NCBI RefSeq assembly: GCF_009720735.1
Contig: NZ_WNKU01000001.1
Span: 124,001 to 188,000, forward strand
Reading direction: 5' to 3'
DNA length: 64,000 bases
DNA from: Heliobacterium mobile
Lineage (GTDB): Bacteria > Bacillota > Desulfitobacteriia > Heliobacteriales > Heliobacteriaceae
Under the pieces are notes generated by a model that was not told where the DNA came from, searched no databases, and saw only the letters and a list, made by a program, of their open reading frames with translations. This document shows positions 1 through 9,233 of this stretch, piece by piece. The position numbers were made by a program, and so were the translations under genes. How positions within the stretch are numbered: the first letter of the stretch is position 1; each line of letters starts with the position of its first letter.

Positions 1-1437
1 GACCGTTTGGCTGGTCACCGTTTGCTGACCTACGCCCGTCCTGACGCCGAGTTGATCTTCGTTGGCAAAGGACCGGACAAGCATGTCTATAAACAAGAAG
101 AGATCAACGAAGTCCTTAAGGTCAAAGGTCTGGAAGGCAAAATCGTCACCCGTCTAAAAGGCGGAGATCCCTTCGTCTTCGGCCGTGGCGGTGAAGAAGC
201 TGAAGTTCTGCGGGAAGCTGGCGTTCCTTTTGAGATCGTCCCCGGTATCACCTCAGCCATTTCCGTCCCTGCCTATGCAGGGATCCCTGTGACCCACCGC
301 GATTTTACATCGAACTTCGCCGTGATCACCGGTAATGAAGATCCGAATAAAGAAGACTCGGCCATCGATTGGGCGAAGATCAGCACTGGCATCGGTACTC
401 TGGTCTTCTTGATGGGGATGGGCAACCTGCCGCACATCGCCAGCAAGCTGATGGAACATGGACGCAGCCCTGAAACTCCCGTCGGTCTGATTCGCTGGGG
501 TACACGCCCGGAACAACGGGCGATGACAGGAACCTTGGCCGACATTGCCGACAAAGCCAAAGCGGCTGGATTCCAAAACCCGGCCATCATCATCGTCGGC
601 GAAGTGGTTACCCTCCGGGAAAAACTGGCTTGGTTCGAAGATAAGCCCCTCTTTGGCAAACGCATCGTCGTCACCCGTTCTCGTCAACAAGCGTCGGCCT
701 TTGCCTCCCGCCTCGAAGAGCTGGGAGCAGAGCCTTGGGAGTTTCCCACCATCGATATTCAAGAACCAGCTGACCTGGCTCCTCTGGAAAATGCCATCAG
801 CAAGATTCATGAATACGAGTGGATCATCTTTACATCGCCGAATGGTGTGCAGCGCTTCTTTGAGCGGTTCTTCACCAACGGTCATGACATTCGTGAACTC
901 TTCAACGTCCGCCTCTGCGCCATTGGGCCGCAAACTCGTAAGGAATTGCAGAAGTTCGGCTTGAAAGTCGACTTCGTGCCTGAAGAATATCGTGCGGAAG
1001 CCATCGTCGAAGGCCTGAAAAACCTCGATGACTGGAAGGGTCGCAAAGTCCTGCTGCCTCGCGCTGATATCGCCCGTAAGATTCTGCCGGAAGCACTCAC
1101 CAGCTTTGGTGCTGAAGTCGATGATGTAGTGGCCTACCGGACCGTACGCGGCGGTGGCGACGCGACACTGCTCCGTCAGATGATGGAAGAGAAGATGATC
1201 AGTGCCGTAACCTTCACCAGTTCCTCCACAGCTCGTAACTTTGTGGAAATGCTCGGTGTTGATGCTGCAGAACGGGAGCGTCTGCTCGATGGCGTTACCT
1301 TGGCATCGATCGGTCCTATCACCTCTGATACGATGAAGGAACTGGGCCTCCGTGTTGATGTGGAAGCCACCGAATACACCATTCCCGGGTTGACCCGTGC
1401 CTTGATGGCTCATTGGAACATACAACTTCCCGAGTAA
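1..1437 (+). CDS. cobA-hemD: CobA-HemD fusion: uroporphyrinogen-III C-methyltransferase / uroporphyrinogen-III synthase, 5' truncated by window edge
   Basis: The reading frame is open from base 1, so the true start lies outside the window. The N-terminal part is the SAM-dependent methyltransferase (SUMT), with the conserved [15 protein letters not shown] stretch near residues 50-65 and a [21 protein letters not shown] region. This half makes precorrin-2 from uroporphyrinogen III. From about residue 215 ([15 protein letters not shown]) a HemD domain follows, which cyclises hydroxymethylbilane to uroporphyrinogen III. CobA-HemD fusions are common in anaerobic Firmicutes. The fusion directs carbon into precorrin-2 and siroheme, which fits the siroheme-dependent heme genes downstream. 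It is probably co-transcribed with them; hemA and hemC would be expected just upstream. Confidence 0.95.
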   Translation, partial: DRLAGHRLLTYARPDAELIFVGKGPDKHVYKQEEINEVLKVKGLEGKIVTRLKGGDPFVFGRGGEEAEVLREAGVPFEIVPGITSAISVPAYAGIPVTHRDFTSNFAVITGNEDPNKEDSAIDWAKISTGIGTLVFLMGMGNLPHIASKLMEHGRSPETPVGLIRWGTRPEQRAMTGTLADIADKAKAAGFQNPAIIIVGEVVTLREKLAWFEDKPLFGKRIVVTRSRQQASAFASRLEELGAEPWEFPTIDIQEPADLAPLENAISKIHEYEWIIFTSPNGVQRFFERFFTNGHDIRELFNVRLCAIGPQTRKELQKFGLKVDFVPEEYRAEAIVEGLKNLDDWKGRKVLLPRADIARKILPEALTSFGAEVDDVVAYRTVRGGGDATLLRQMMEEKMISAVTFTSSSTARNFVEMLGVDAAERERLLDGVTLASIGPITSDTMKELGLRVDVEATEYTIPGLTRALMAHWNIQLPE

Positions 1438-1581
1438 AACTGTCATTCGCCCCGAGGGCGTAAGCACATTGTATCTCGACGGAATGTAACATCTCGCCTT
1501 CGGGGTGACCTATATCCACCATGTGCTATAAATTTTTATAGTTTTTCATGCGAAATGAAAGACGTGAGAGGAAGGATCACC
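1438..1581 (+). other. Intergenic spacer with GC-rich imperfect hairpin
   Basis: This 144 bp spacer interrupts an otherwise tight operon. It contains CGCCCCGAGGGCG (about 1448-1460), which can fold on itself or pair imperfectly with CGCCTTCGGGGTG (about 1495-1507). An AT-rich stretch with TATAAA follows near 1529. No T-run follows the hairpin, so it is not a classical terminator. It could be an mRNA processing or stabilising element. No known riboswitch signature was recognised. Confidence 0.35.
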
Positions 1582-2757
1582 ATGATCGGAGTAAGTAAAC
1601 TGCTTGTCGGCAGCGAGAACTATGGCGATCGGTTGCGTTACGCCAGCGGATCCCATGGACAGCGGAACGGCGCCGTTGAAGGATATGGCCCTGTCGTCGC
1701 TTGGAACGTATCCCGGACCTGTAACCTGCACTGCATTCATTGCTATTCCGACTCCGATGAAATCGATTATCCCGGCGAACTGACAACCCAGGAAGCCATC
1801 AAGTTCATCGACGAACTAGCCGATTTCAATGTTCCTGTGTTGCTGCTTTCCGGTGGCGAACCGTTGATGCGTCCCGACATTTTTGAACTCGTCGCTCATG
1901 CCAGCAAGCGGAACGTCCGGGTTACCTTCTCTACAAACGGAACCTTGATCACCCCCGATGTAGCCAAAGAAATTAAAAAATATGGCGTCGGATACGTAGG
2001 CATCAGCCTTGACGGTATCGGCGAAAACAACGATAAATTCCGCGGTAAAAAAGGCGCTTTCGAAGAAGCCTTAAACGGTATTCGCAACTGTCTGGCTATC
2101 GACCAACGGGTCGGCCTGCGCTTCACCATCAACAAGCATAACTTTAATGACCTGGAAAACATCTTCAATCTGATTGAAGAAGAAAAGATTCCCCGCGTTT
2201 GCTTCTATCACCTCGTTTACTCCGGTCGAGGCGGCAGCATGATGGAAGAAGATATGACCCGTCAAGAAGCTCGTGAAGCGATGGACCTGATCATGGCCAA
2301 ATCAGTGGAATTCCACAAAAAAGGTTTTGATTGTGAAATCCTCACCGTCGACAACCATGCCGACATTGTCTACCTGTACCTGAAGATGAAAGATAAAGAT
2401 CCCGTTCTAGCTGAAAAAATCTGGAAGCTGATGCAACTGAACGGCGGCAACCGCTCCGGTATCGCCTTTGCCAACGTTGACTCCCAAGGATTTGTTCACC
2501 CTGACCAATTCACTCAAAACCATACCTTTGGCAACGTCAAAGAACGTCCCTTCAAAGAGATCTGGTCTGACACTTCCAGCAACCCCATCTTGGCTGGTCT
2601 GAAAGATCGGAAGCCCTTGCTCAAAGGACGCTGTGCCAAGTGTAAATGGCTCAACGTTTGCAACGGTAACTTCCGTGCCCGTGCAGAAGCCGTTACCGGC
2701 GATTTCTGGGAGTCTGATCCGGCTTGCTACCTCACCGATGAGGAAATCGGCCTGTAA
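1582..2757 (+). CDS. ahbD: NirJ2 / AhbD-type radical SAM protein (heme synthase of the siroheme route)
   Basis: 391-residue radical SAM protein. The cluster motif CNLHCIHC supplies C47, C51 and C54 for the SAM-binding [4Fe-4S] centre. A C-terminal SPASM/Twitch-like cysteine set (C351, C354, C360, C382) suggests an auxiliary cluster. In the Ahb pathway AhbD oxidatively decarboxylates the two propionates of iron-coproporphyrin III to the vinyl groups of heme b. The assignment to NirJ2/AhbD rather than NirJ1/AhbC rests on position (directly after cobA-hemD, before hemB) and on the longer N-terminus before the cluster. The ATG at 1582 is preferred over the in-frame ATG at 1555 because GGAAGG sits 7-8 bases upstream of it. 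Confidence 0.85.
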   Translation: MIGVSKLLVGSENYGDRLRYASGSHGQRNGAVEGYGPVVAWNVSRTCNLHCIHCYSDSDEIDYPGELTTQEAIKFIDELADFNVPVLLLSGGEPLMRPDIFELVAHASKRNVRVTFSTNGTLITPDVAKEIKKYGVGYVGISLDGIGENNDKFRGKKGAFEEALNGIRNCLAIDQRVGLRFTINKHNFNDLENIFNLIEEEKIPRVCFYHLVYSGRGGSMMEEDMTRQEAREAMDLIMAKSVEFHKKGFDCEILTVDNHADIVYLYLKMKDKDPVLAEKIWKLMQLNGGNRSGIAFANVDSQGFVHPDQFTQNHTFGNVKERPFKEIWSDTSSNPILAGLKDRKPLLKGRCAKCKWLNVCNGNFRARAEAVTGDFWESDPACYLTDEEIGL

Positions 2758-2811
2758 AAGGATCCCGACTTAAAACCAGAGTGGCTTGAATATTTGGGAG
2801 GGAGAAAAGGG

Positions 2812-3801
2812 ATGAAACACATCCTGTCTGGATTTCCTATCCAACGACCTCGTCGGCTCCGGGAAAACCCGGTGCTGCGAGATATGGTACGGGAATACCA
2901 CCTGCGCCCAGAAGATCTGATTTATCCGCTCTTTGCCGTGCCCGGCAAAGACGTCGTCAATCCCGTCAGTTCCATGCCAGGCGTTTGCCAGCTTTCGGTG
3001 GACAACATCGTCAAAGAAGCTGTCGATGCCTACAAAGCCGGCGTTCGGTCCGTGGAGCTCTTTGGTATCCCGCCAGAGAAGGATGAAGTTGCCTCTGGCG
3101 CCTACGATCCGAATGGCATCGTCCAAGAAGCGGTAAAAGCCGTGAAGGACGCTTGTCCTGAATTGTACGTTATCACCGATGTTTGCTTATGCCAGTACAC
3201 CAACCATGGTCACTGCGGCATCGTCGAAGATGGACGCATCCTCAACGACCCCTCTTTGGACTATTTGGCCAAGACAGCTGTCTCACATGCCCAAGCCGGT
3301 GCCGATATGGTAGCTCCTTCCGATATGATGGACGGCCGAGTCGGAGCTATCCGGTTGGGATTAGATGAAGCTGGTTTTGAAAACGTACCGATCATGTCCT
3401 ACTCGGCCAAATACGCCTCGGCTTTCTACGGACCTTTCCGGGAAGCGGCTGAGTCATCGCCGAAGTGGGGAGACCGACGCTCCTATCAGATGGACCCCGG
3501 TAACAGTACCGAAGCGTTGCGGGAGACGGCTCTCGATATCCAAGAAGGCTGTGACCTGATCATGGTAAAGCCAGGTTTAGCCTATCTCGACATCGTCCGC
3601 CGCTTGAAAGAGACTTTCGATCTGCCTGTGGCCATCTATAATGTGTCCGGTGAATATTCCATGGTGAAAGCCGCCGCTGAAAAAGGCTGGATTGATGAAA
3701 AACGCATTACCCTGGAACTGTTGCTCAGCATGAAACGCGCTGGGGCTGATCTGATCATCACCTACCATGCCAAGGATGCGGTTCGCTGGCTGAACGAATA
3801 G
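2812..3801 (+). CDS. hemB: Porphobilinogen synthase (delta-aminolevulinic acid dehydratase)
   Basis: 329 residues, the normal family length. It condenses two 5-aminolevulinate molecules to porphobilinogen. The two Schiff-base lysines are visible: K200 in SYSAKYASAFYGPF and K253 in MVKPGLAYLD. The cysteines of the zinc-type active site are present as C125, C127 and C135 in DVCLCQYTNHGHCG. The ATG at 2812 follows GGGAGGGAG and starts MKHILSGF; an upstream in-frame TTG at 2794 is less likely. It lies between the two radical SAM genes, as expected for the heliobacterial heme operon. Confidence 0.97.
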   Translation: MKHILSGFPIQRPRRLRENPVLRDMVREYHLRPEDLIYPLFAVPGKDVVNPVSSMPGVCQLSVDNIVKEAVDAYKAGVRSVELFGIPPEKDEVASGAYDPNGIVQEAVKAVKDACPELYVITDVCLCQYTNHGHCGIVEDGRILNDPSLDYLAKTAVSHAQAGADMVAPSDMMDGRVGAIRLGLDEAGFENVPIMSYSAKYASAFYGPFREAAESSPKWGDRRSYQMDPGNSTEALRETALDIQEGCDLIMVKPGLAYLDIVRRLKETFDLPVAIYNVSGEYSMVKAAAEKGWIDEKRITLELLLSMKRAGADLIITYHAKDAVRWLNE

Positions 3802-4120
3802 CCTTTTCCTACACCCTTTAATCGGAATTCTGTTTGAATGGCGGGGTGCATAGGCACGTTCGCTTTGTGCTTCGCGACGGACTCGCTAGACTGCATCGTT
3901 GGGGCGCCTTTAAACCGGTTATTTGTACCGGTGGCGCCCTACCGATTCCCCAGTCACCTTTGCCGATGCCGCTGGCTCAAATCGCTGACAAAAGCCCTTG
4001 TACCCTTTATTTTTCACGGAATAGCAATACGGCCGTGTTGGAATTTCGCTGCTCCCTAATCTTTATAGAAAAGATAAATTCAATCGAATGAGATATAGAC
4101 ATCAAAAGGAGGGTTATTCC
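3802..4120 (+). other. 319 bp spacer before nirJ1 with a strong hairpin at 3903-3938
   Basis: No gene is evident. The notable element is a stem of GGCGCC and ACCGGT (3903-3908, 3914-3919) pairing with ACCGGT and GGCGCC (3927-3932, 3933-3938). The loop is 7 nt and there is a 5 nt bulge on the left arm. No U-tract follows, so it is not an intrinsic terminator. It could be a leader structure or processing site between hemB and nirJ1. The rest of the spacer showed no riboswitch core I recognise, and specifically no B12 box. Confidence 0.45.
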
Positions 4121-5116
4121 TTGATTATTTCATGGAACACAACGAACCAGTGCAACATGTTTTGTGACCACTGCTATCGTGACGCCGGCGCCAAAGCCGA
4201 ACAGGAGTTGTCCACGGTAGAAGGAAAACAACTGCTCGATGAGATCGCAAAAGCCGGTTTTAAAATCATGATCTTCTCCGGTGGCGAGCCCCTCATGCGT
4301 CCTGACATCGTCGAATTGGTTGCCTATGCTACATCGAAAGGTCTTCGCTCTGTCTTCGGCACGAACGGTACCCTGATCACCCGTGAAATGGCTCGGGACC
4401 TGAAAAAAGCTGGAGCCATGGGTATGGGCATCTCTCTCGATTCCATGGATAAAAAGAAACATGACGAATTCCGCCGCTATCCCGGTGCTTGGGACGAAGC
4501 CGTTCGCGGTATGGAAAACTGCCGTGCTGAAGGACTAGGCTTCCAAATTCATACGACTGTTATGGAATGGAACCGTCATGAAGTATCTACCATTACCGAT
4601 TTTGCTGTAGAAATTGGCGCTGTCGGTCACCATACTTTCTTCTTGGTTCCTACCGGCCGTGCTGTCGACATTGAAGAAGAATCACTGAAAGCCGAACAGT
4701 ATGAGCAAATCTTGACGGAAATCATGGAAAAACAGAAGGAAGTCAAGATCGAGCTGAAGCCCACCTGTGCACCTCAATTCATGCGCATCGCCAAAGAAAT
4801 GGGCATGGATATGAAGTATGCTCGCGGCTGTCTTGCCGGAACCCACTATTGCATCATCTCTCCCATGGGTATCGTCCAGCCTTGCGCTTATCTGAACATC
4901 TCTGCCGGCAATGTTCGCGAAACGCCTTTCTCCGAGATCTGGAAAGAAGCGCCTATCTTCAAAGAACTGCGCACCTTGAAATATGGCGGCGGCTGCGGCG
5001 ACTGCAAATACAAGTTCGCTTGCGGCGGATGCCGGGCTCGTGCCTACTACTATCACAATCAAGACTTCATGGCCGAAGAGCCCTGGTGCCTCTATCACGG
5101 TCGGAAGGGGTATTAA
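4121..5116 (+). CDS. ahbC: NirJ1 / AhbC-type radical SAM protein (Fe-coproporphyrin III synthase)
   Basis: 331 residues. The radical SAM cluster motif CNMFCDHC (C11, C15, C18) is very close to the N-terminus. A C-terminal cysteine set (C292, C295, C301, C304, C323) indicates an auxiliary cluster domain. AhbC removes the acetate side chains of 12,18-didecarboxysiroheme to give Fe-coproporphyrin III. Start choice: a TTG at 4121 with AAAGGAGGG at about 4105-4113 in front of it is far better than the ATG at 4088, and the protein then begins MIISWNTTNQCN. It is followed after 3 bases by ahbA, so the proteins are likely produced together. Confidence 0.85.
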   Translation: MIISWNTTNQCNMFCDHCYRDAGAKAEQELSTVEGKQLLDEIAKAGFKIMIFSGGEPLMRPDIVELVAYATSKGLRSVFGTNGTLITREMARDLKKAGAMGMGISLDSMDKKKHDEFRRYPGAWDEAVRGMENCRAEGLGFQIHTTVMEWNRHEVSTITDFAVEIGAVGHHTFFLVPTGRAVDIEEESLKAEQYEQILTEIMEKQKEVKIELKPTCAPQFMRIAKEMGMDMKYARGCLAGTHYCIISPMGIVQPCAYLNISAGNVRETPFSEIWKEAPIFKELRTLKYGGGCGDCKYKFACGGCRARAYYYHNQDFMAEEPWCLYHGRKGY

Positions 5117-5119
5117 GCC

Positions 5120-5605
5120 ATGAGTCTCGATGATCTGGACCGTCGATTGTTGACCATTATCCAGTCATCTTTCCCCATTGCCGCCGAACCTTACAAACAA
5201 CTGGCTGAAGAATTGAATACCACAGAAGAGGACATCCTCTCCCGGGTTCAACGCTTCAAAGATACAGGCCTCATTCGGCGCATTGGCGGCATCTTCGATT
5301 CCCGCAACTTGGGCTACAAGTCGACCTTGTGCGCTATGAGAGCACCTGAGGATAAGTTAGAAAAGGCGATCGCCGTCGTCAACGAATACCCGGGTGTGAC
5401 TCATAACTACCTGCGGGAACACGAATTTAATGTTTGGTTTACCCTGATCACACCTTCGGAAGAATATATGGAGAAGGTGCTCGATGAGATCCGAGAGCGG
5501 ACTGGCTGTGAAGTACATAACCTGCCGGCAGTTCGTTTCTTCAAGATTAAAGTCGATTTCAGATTGGACAAGGAACGGCAAGGGGCCGCCGAAGCGGCGC
5601 AATAA
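5120..5605 (+). CDS. ahbA: Siroheme decarboxylase subunit A (NirD/AhbA), AsnC/Lrp-like fold
   Basis: 161 residues with an N-terminal winged-helix-like region (about 1-60) and a C-terminal ferredoxin-like half containing HNYLREHEFNVWFTL, as in AhbA/NirD proteins. With AhbB it removes two carboxyl groups from siroheme to give 12,18-didecarboxysiroheme. The Lrp-like fold could mislead annotation toward a transcription regulator; context argues for the enzyme. It starts 3 bases after ahbC, and the GGAAGGGG ribosome site lies inside the ahbC end. Confidence 0.88.
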   Translation: MSLDDLDRRLLTIIQSSFPIAAEPYKQLAEELNTTEEDILSRVQRFKDTGLIRRIGGIFDSRNLGYKSTLCAMRAPEDKLEKAIAVVNEYPGVTHNYLREHEFNVWFTLITPSEEYMEKVLDEIRERTGCEVHNLPAVRFFKIKVDFRLDKERQGAAEAAQ

Positions 5606-5630
5606 CTTGCTGGTGAAGGAATGAGACGGT

Positions 5631-6104
5631 ATGCTTACAGAAGTCGATAAAAAATTAATTCGCCTGCTGCAAGATGATCTGCCGGTCACTTCCCGGCCCT
5701 TTGCCGCACTGGCTGAACAAGTTGGCTTGACGGAAGAGGAAGTCATCGCCCGCACCAAGGAATATCAAGAAAAAGGCTATATGCGCCGCTTCGGCGTAGC
5801 CCTGCGGCATCGGGAAGTCGGGTTCACCGCCAACGGCATGGGTTGTTGGGATGTGCCGGAAGAACGGGCCGAAGAGGTGGGCAAAACCATGGCCACCTTC
5901 CGAGAAGCTTCCCACTGTTACCAGCGCCCTCGCTTCGAAGGCTGGCCCTATAGCCACTTCACCATGATTCACGGAGAAACCCGGGAAGAATGTGAAGCCA
6001 TCGCTAAGCGGATTTCGGAAGCAACGGGAATCACCAATTACCGGCTGCTTTTCTCTACCGAGGAATTGAAGAAAACCAGCATGCGTTACTTTATGGAAGA
6101 GTAG
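5631..6104 (+). CDS. ahbB: Siroheme decarboxylase subunit B (NirL/AhbB), AsnC/Lrp-like fold
   Basis: 157 residues, paralogous to the preceding protein. It carries a conserved segment [18 protein letters not shown] (about 52-69) and the [20 protein letters not shown] region (about 97-120), whose histidines are typical of the AhbB half of the siroheme decarboxylase. It is expected to form a heterodimer with AhbA. The 25-base gap to ahbA contains GAAGGA upstream of the ATG. In denitrifiers the same families serve heme d1 synthesis; no cytochrome cd1 gene is present here, so the heme b route is preferred. Confidence 0.88.
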   Translation: MLTEVDKKLIRLLQDDLPVTSRPFAALAEQVGLTEEEVIARTKEYQEKGYMRRFGVALRHREVGFTANGMGCWDVPEERAEEVGKTMATFREASHCYQRPRFEGWPYSHFTMIHGETREECEAIAKRISEATGITNYRLLFSTEELKKTSMRYFMEE

Positions 6105-6115
6105 GGGGAAAGAAC

Positions 6116-7423
6116 TTGACGAAGGGTTACCAACGGTCGGAAGAACTGTTTGCAGAAGCCGTGAAGGTGATTCCCGGCGGTGTAAACAGCCCAGTACGGG
6201 CCTTCAAATCGGTGGGCCGCAACCCCGTCTTCATCGAGAGTGGAGAAGGGGCCTATCTCTACGATGTGGACGGCAATCGTTATGTGGATTACGTCGGTTC
6301 CTGGGGCCCTCTGATTCTAGGACATGTGCATCCCGAAGTTTCTAAAGCGATTAAAACTTCGATTGATAAGGGTACTTCTTACGGAGCGCCGACAGAACTG
6401 GAGACGCGTCTCGCAAGACTGGTCTTAGAAGCATTCCCTCACTTTGACATGGTTCGCATGGTCAACTCCGGTACTGAAGCGACCATGAGCGCCCTGCGCT
6501 TGGCTCGTGGTTACACGGGCCGAAGCAAAATTGTCAAATTCGAAGGCTGCTATCACGGTCATGCCGACAGCCTGCTGATCAAAGCCGGTTCAGGCGCACT
6601 GACCTTGGGCGTGCCTACGAGCCCTGGTGTTCCCGGTAATATCGCTTCGAACACAATTACAGCACCTTACAACGATCTGGAGACACTCCGGGAAGTCTTC
6701 AAGCAGGCTGGAGACGACATCGCTGCCATCATCATTGAAGGGGTGCCCGGCAACATGGGTGTCGTGCCGCCCAAGCCCGGCTACCTGGAAGGTGTTCGTG
6801 AGTTGACTCGCGAATACGGCGCTTTGATGATCATAGATGAAGTCATGAGCGGCTTCCGTGTCGCCTTTGGCGGCGCTCAAGGTCTCTATGGTATCGAACC
6901 GGACATCACTTGTCTCGGTAAGATCATCGGCGGCGGCCTGCCTGTCGGCGCTTACGCCGGTAAAGCCGAAATCATGGAAAAAGTCGCCCCGGCAGGTCCC
7001 ATCTATCAAGCGGGTACCCTCTCAGGCAACCCCTTAGCCATGACCGCAGGTATCGCCACCTTGGAGATTCTGAAGCGTCCGGGAACCTATGAGTCTCTGG
7101 AAGAAAAAGCCTCATATTTGGCTGACGGCTTGGCGAAAGCGGCCCAAAAAGCCGGCGTACCTCTTTCAACGAACCGCGTCGGTTCCATGTTGACAGGCTT
7201 CTTCACAGACAAATTGGTCGACGATTTTGCCTCCGCCTGCACATCAGATACTGAGGCATTTGCGACCTATTTTCGGGCTATGCTCGACCGCGGTGTCTAT
7301 CTGGCCTGTTCCCAGTTTGAAGCCGCTTTTGTATCCTTGGCCCATACGAAAGAAGACCTGGATTTCACCATCGCAGCCGCCGAAGAAGCGTTCCAAATGG
7401 TGGCCGATTCAAAACAAAAATAG
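6116..7423 (+). CDS. hemL: Glutamate-1-semialdehyde 2,1-aminomutase
   Basis: 435 residues, class III aminotransferase fold. It isomerises glutamate-1-semialdehyde to 5-aminolevulinate, the last step of the C5 pathway feeding tetrapyrroles. Visible are the PLP-binding lysine K269 in [15 protein letters not shown], the DEVMSGFR motif at 241-248, and the N-terminal [10 protein letters not shown] and [14 protein letters not shown] signatures. It starts with TTG at 6116 behind AGGGGGAAAG. It is the last gene of the operon and is followed by a terminator. Confidence 0.97.
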   Translation: MTKGYQRSEELFAEAVKVIPGGVNSPVRAFKSVGRNPVFIESGEGAYLYDVDGNRYVDYVGSWGPLILGHVHPEVSKAIKTSIDKGTSYGAPTELETRLARLVLEAFPHFDMVRMVNSGTEATMSALRLARGYTGRSKIVKFEGCYHGHADSLLIKAGSGALTLGVPTSPGVPGNIASNTITAPYNDLETLREVFKQAGDDIAAIIIEGVPGNMGVVPPKPGYLEGVRELTREYGALMIIDEVMSGFRVAFGGAQGLYGIEPDITCLGKIIGGGLPVGAYAGKAEIMEKVAPAGPIYQAGTLSGNPLAMTAGIATLEILKRPGTYESLEEKASYLADGLAKAAQKAGVPLSTNRVGSMLTGFFTDKLVDDFASACTSDTEAFATYFRAMLDRGVYLACSQFEAAFVSLAHTKEDLDFTIAAAEEAFQMVADSKQK

Positions 7424-7463
7424 AACAAAAGAAAAACAGAACAAACAAGCAACATTTGTTCAA

Positions 7464-7498
7464 AATAAAAACTCCGCCATAGGCGGGGTTTTTGTTTT
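7464..7498 (+). terminator. Intrinsic terminator of the heme operon
   Basis: AAAAACTCCGCC, a short ATA loop, then GGCGGGGTTTTTG at about 7468-7494 forms a GC-rich stem followed by a T-rich tail. It lies about 45 bases after the hemL stop. Confidence 0.85.
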
Positions 7499-7617
7499 GA
7501 GTATCAATTACGACTCACTTGACCGTCCAAGCAATCGTCTTTTAGGGTTATACTATAATACCGAATATTATAGGGCCTTTCGCAACGATTTCGACAGAAG
7601 AAAGGTGAACAAAGCCG

Positions 7618-8466
7618 ATGTGGTTGGTCTTAGCTCTATCGAGCGCTGTCGTTTTTGGTTTAGCTGGTTTTGGCATGAAAGTGGGGCAAATGCGAGGGGT
7701 CCCATCGTCTTTGGTGCTCATCGGTCTATATTTATCGGGTACACTGGGATTCCTAATAACGTGGTCGATGGCCGGAGCTGTCACCTCATGGCCTGTCATT
7801 TTAGCAGGCTTGATCATCGGTATTGGCTCTGCCGGAGGAAATTATGTCTTTATGAAGGCTATCGAAAGCGGGCCGGCTAGTTTGACTTCACCGATCATCA
7901 ACATGAACGTAGTGCTCGTGATCGGCTTGTCAGTCTTGATCTATGGTGAGACCATGAACCTGACGAAGACAATCGGTGTCACCTTATTTCTAATCGCCAT
8001 CATCTTAATCGCGATTAAACCGGATAAGAGCAAAGGGATGAACACTTCGGCTTTCTGGTTAAGTATGGTGATGCTGAGTACCTTGCTTTTCGCTGTTCGC
8101 AACGGTGGACTCAAAGTCACTCAAGAACTGGCTATGGATAACAGCGCCGTACTCTTTTTTAGCTACCTCATACCGACGATCTTTTTTTTAGTACGGTATC
8201 GGGCGGAACTGATGGAACTGAAAGCGGGTGAAATCCTTCCTCAGTTGGGTTGGGGCTTAGTGAGCGGGCTAGGTTCTTTCGGAGGAATGCAACTTTATGC
8301 CTATGCCTTATCTCAAGGACCGGCTTCGATTATATCGCCTGTTTTTTCTCTATACGGACTGGTGATTGTTCTATTATCGGTTGGCGTCTATAAAGAACGC
8401 CTCACCGCCTTGCAGACTTTGGCGGTAGCTCTTACCTTTGTGGGTCTCATCCTGGTCAAGTCTTGA
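7618..8466 (+). CDS. EamA/DMT-superfamily transporter
   Basis: 282 residues, strongly hydrophobic, with about ten predicted membrane segments in two similar halves, as in drug/metabolite transporters. Glycine-rich segments such as GSAGGNYVFMKAIESGP and GSFGGMQLYAYALSQGP occur at equivalent positions of the two halves, which supports the internal duplication of EamA proteins. The substrate is not deducible. The ATG at 7618 has GAAAGGTG upstream. The stop is separated by a single base from the stop of the convergent dedA-like gene. Confidence 0.85.
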   Translation: MWLVLALSSAVVFGLAGFGMKVGQMRGVPSSLVLIGLYLSGTLGFLITWSMAGAVTSWPVILAGLIIGIGSAGGNYVFMKAIESGPASLTSPIINMNVVLVIGLSVLIYGETMNLTKTIGVTLFLIAIILIAIKPDKSKGMNTSAFWLSMVMLSTLLFAVRNGGLKVTQELAMDNSAVLFFSYLIPTIFFLVRYRAELMELKAGEILPQLGWGLVSGLGSFGGMQLYAYALSQGPASIISPVFSLYGLVIVLLSVGVYKERLTALQTLAVALTFVGLILVKS

Positions 8467-8467
8467 G

Positions 8468-9124
8468 CTATTCTTCGTTCTCTCTGATTCTTTCTGAAGC
8501 CGCTTTCACAGGAGACTTTTTCGTAGCAGAGTTCCGGTATCTATATAGCAGATAAGCGGTGCCCATAACTAAAAAGCCGGCGAAAACTAAGACGTTCACA
8601 TAATGATGGAACTCTCCCATCATCGCTTCATAAGCTTCGCCGGCGGCTATGCCAATAAAGATGATCGGCGTACACCAAAGAATCGAACCTAACAAGTTCC
8701 AGAAAAAGGCCTCCCAAAAACCCATGCGAACGAGACCGGTAAAATAGGGGGTCACATGACGCACGCCGATGATCCAGCGACTAAAGAGGATCATCGTAAT
8801 ACGATTGCGGCGGAACCAGGACTCTGTCCTTTCAATATACTCCCGCTTCAATCCCATTCGGGGAGCCCATTTGTATAGAACAAGCTGTCCATAACGGGTT
8901 CCGATCACATGGGCGACCATCGAACCTAAATGGCTGCCGGCAACACAGCTAAGTAAAGTGACGTGAAGCTGTAGGCGATCTTGAGAAATAAGAAAACCGG
9001 CAAAAGCTTGAGAAATCTCTCCGGGAAAGGGAGCTCCCAAAAACTCGAAAAAAAGGCCCAGAAAAAGGCCTACGTCGCCGTAAGTGCTGACAATCCAATG
9101 AGCCGTATCTTTCAATGCATGCAT
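8468..9124 (-). CDS. DedA/VTT-family membrane protein
   Basis: 218 residues with the DedA signature near the N-terminus (FFEFLGAPFPGEISQAFAGF) and the motif FSRWIIGVRHVTPYFTGLVRM in the middle, which resembles the conserved FxRFxPxxR-like region of the family. Several membrane segments are predicted, with a basic tail. DedA proteins are proton-linked lipid carriers, some handling undecaprenyl phosphate; the precise role here is unknown. The ATG at 9124 (reverse) has TAGGGGGA seven bases upstream. Confidence 0.88.
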   Translation of the reverse strand: MHALKDTAHWIVSTYGDVGLFLGLFFEFLGAPFPGEISQAFAGFLISQDRLQLHVTLLSCVAGSHLGSMVAHVIGTRYGQLVLYKWAPRMGLKREYIERTESWFRRNRITMILFSRWIIGVRHVTPYFTGLVRMGFWEAFFWNLLGSILWCTPIIFIGIAAGEAYEAMMGEFHHYVNVLVFAGFLVMGTAYLLYRYRNSATKKSPVKAASERIRENEE

Positions 9125-9233
9125 GCAGTGTCCCCCTAAGGAACAAAAGTAGCCTATTTTATTTTAACAAACTGATGGATAGGGTACAATCGACTCCGAA
9201 TAGACAAATTTTCTGCAAATCTGAGAATTTCTC

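Noticed and set aside
253-1467. 404-codon open frame on the reverse strand
   Set aside because: It lies entirely opposite cobA-hemD, has no ribosome site and gives a Cys/His-rich, low-complexity translation typical of antisense frames in this GC range.
3802-4120. Cobalamin or other riboswitch in the spacer before nirJ1
   Set aside because: No B12 box or other conserved aptamer core found; only the two-block hairpin can be supported.
1582-6104. Heme d1 (denitrification) pathway
   Set aside because: NirJ/NirD/NirL families are shared between pathways. With no nirS, nirF, nirE or nirN nearby and with hemB/hemL in the operon, the Ahb heme route fits better.
5120-6104. Two AsnC/Lrp-type transcription regulators
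   Set aside because: The fold is shared, but their position between nirJ1 and hemL and the AhbA/AhbB-specific segments point to siroheme decarboxylase.
7519-7559. Promoter for the DMT transporter gene
   Set aside because: TTGACC and TATAAT are present but 29 bp apart (24 bp for TATACT), too far for a standard promoter.
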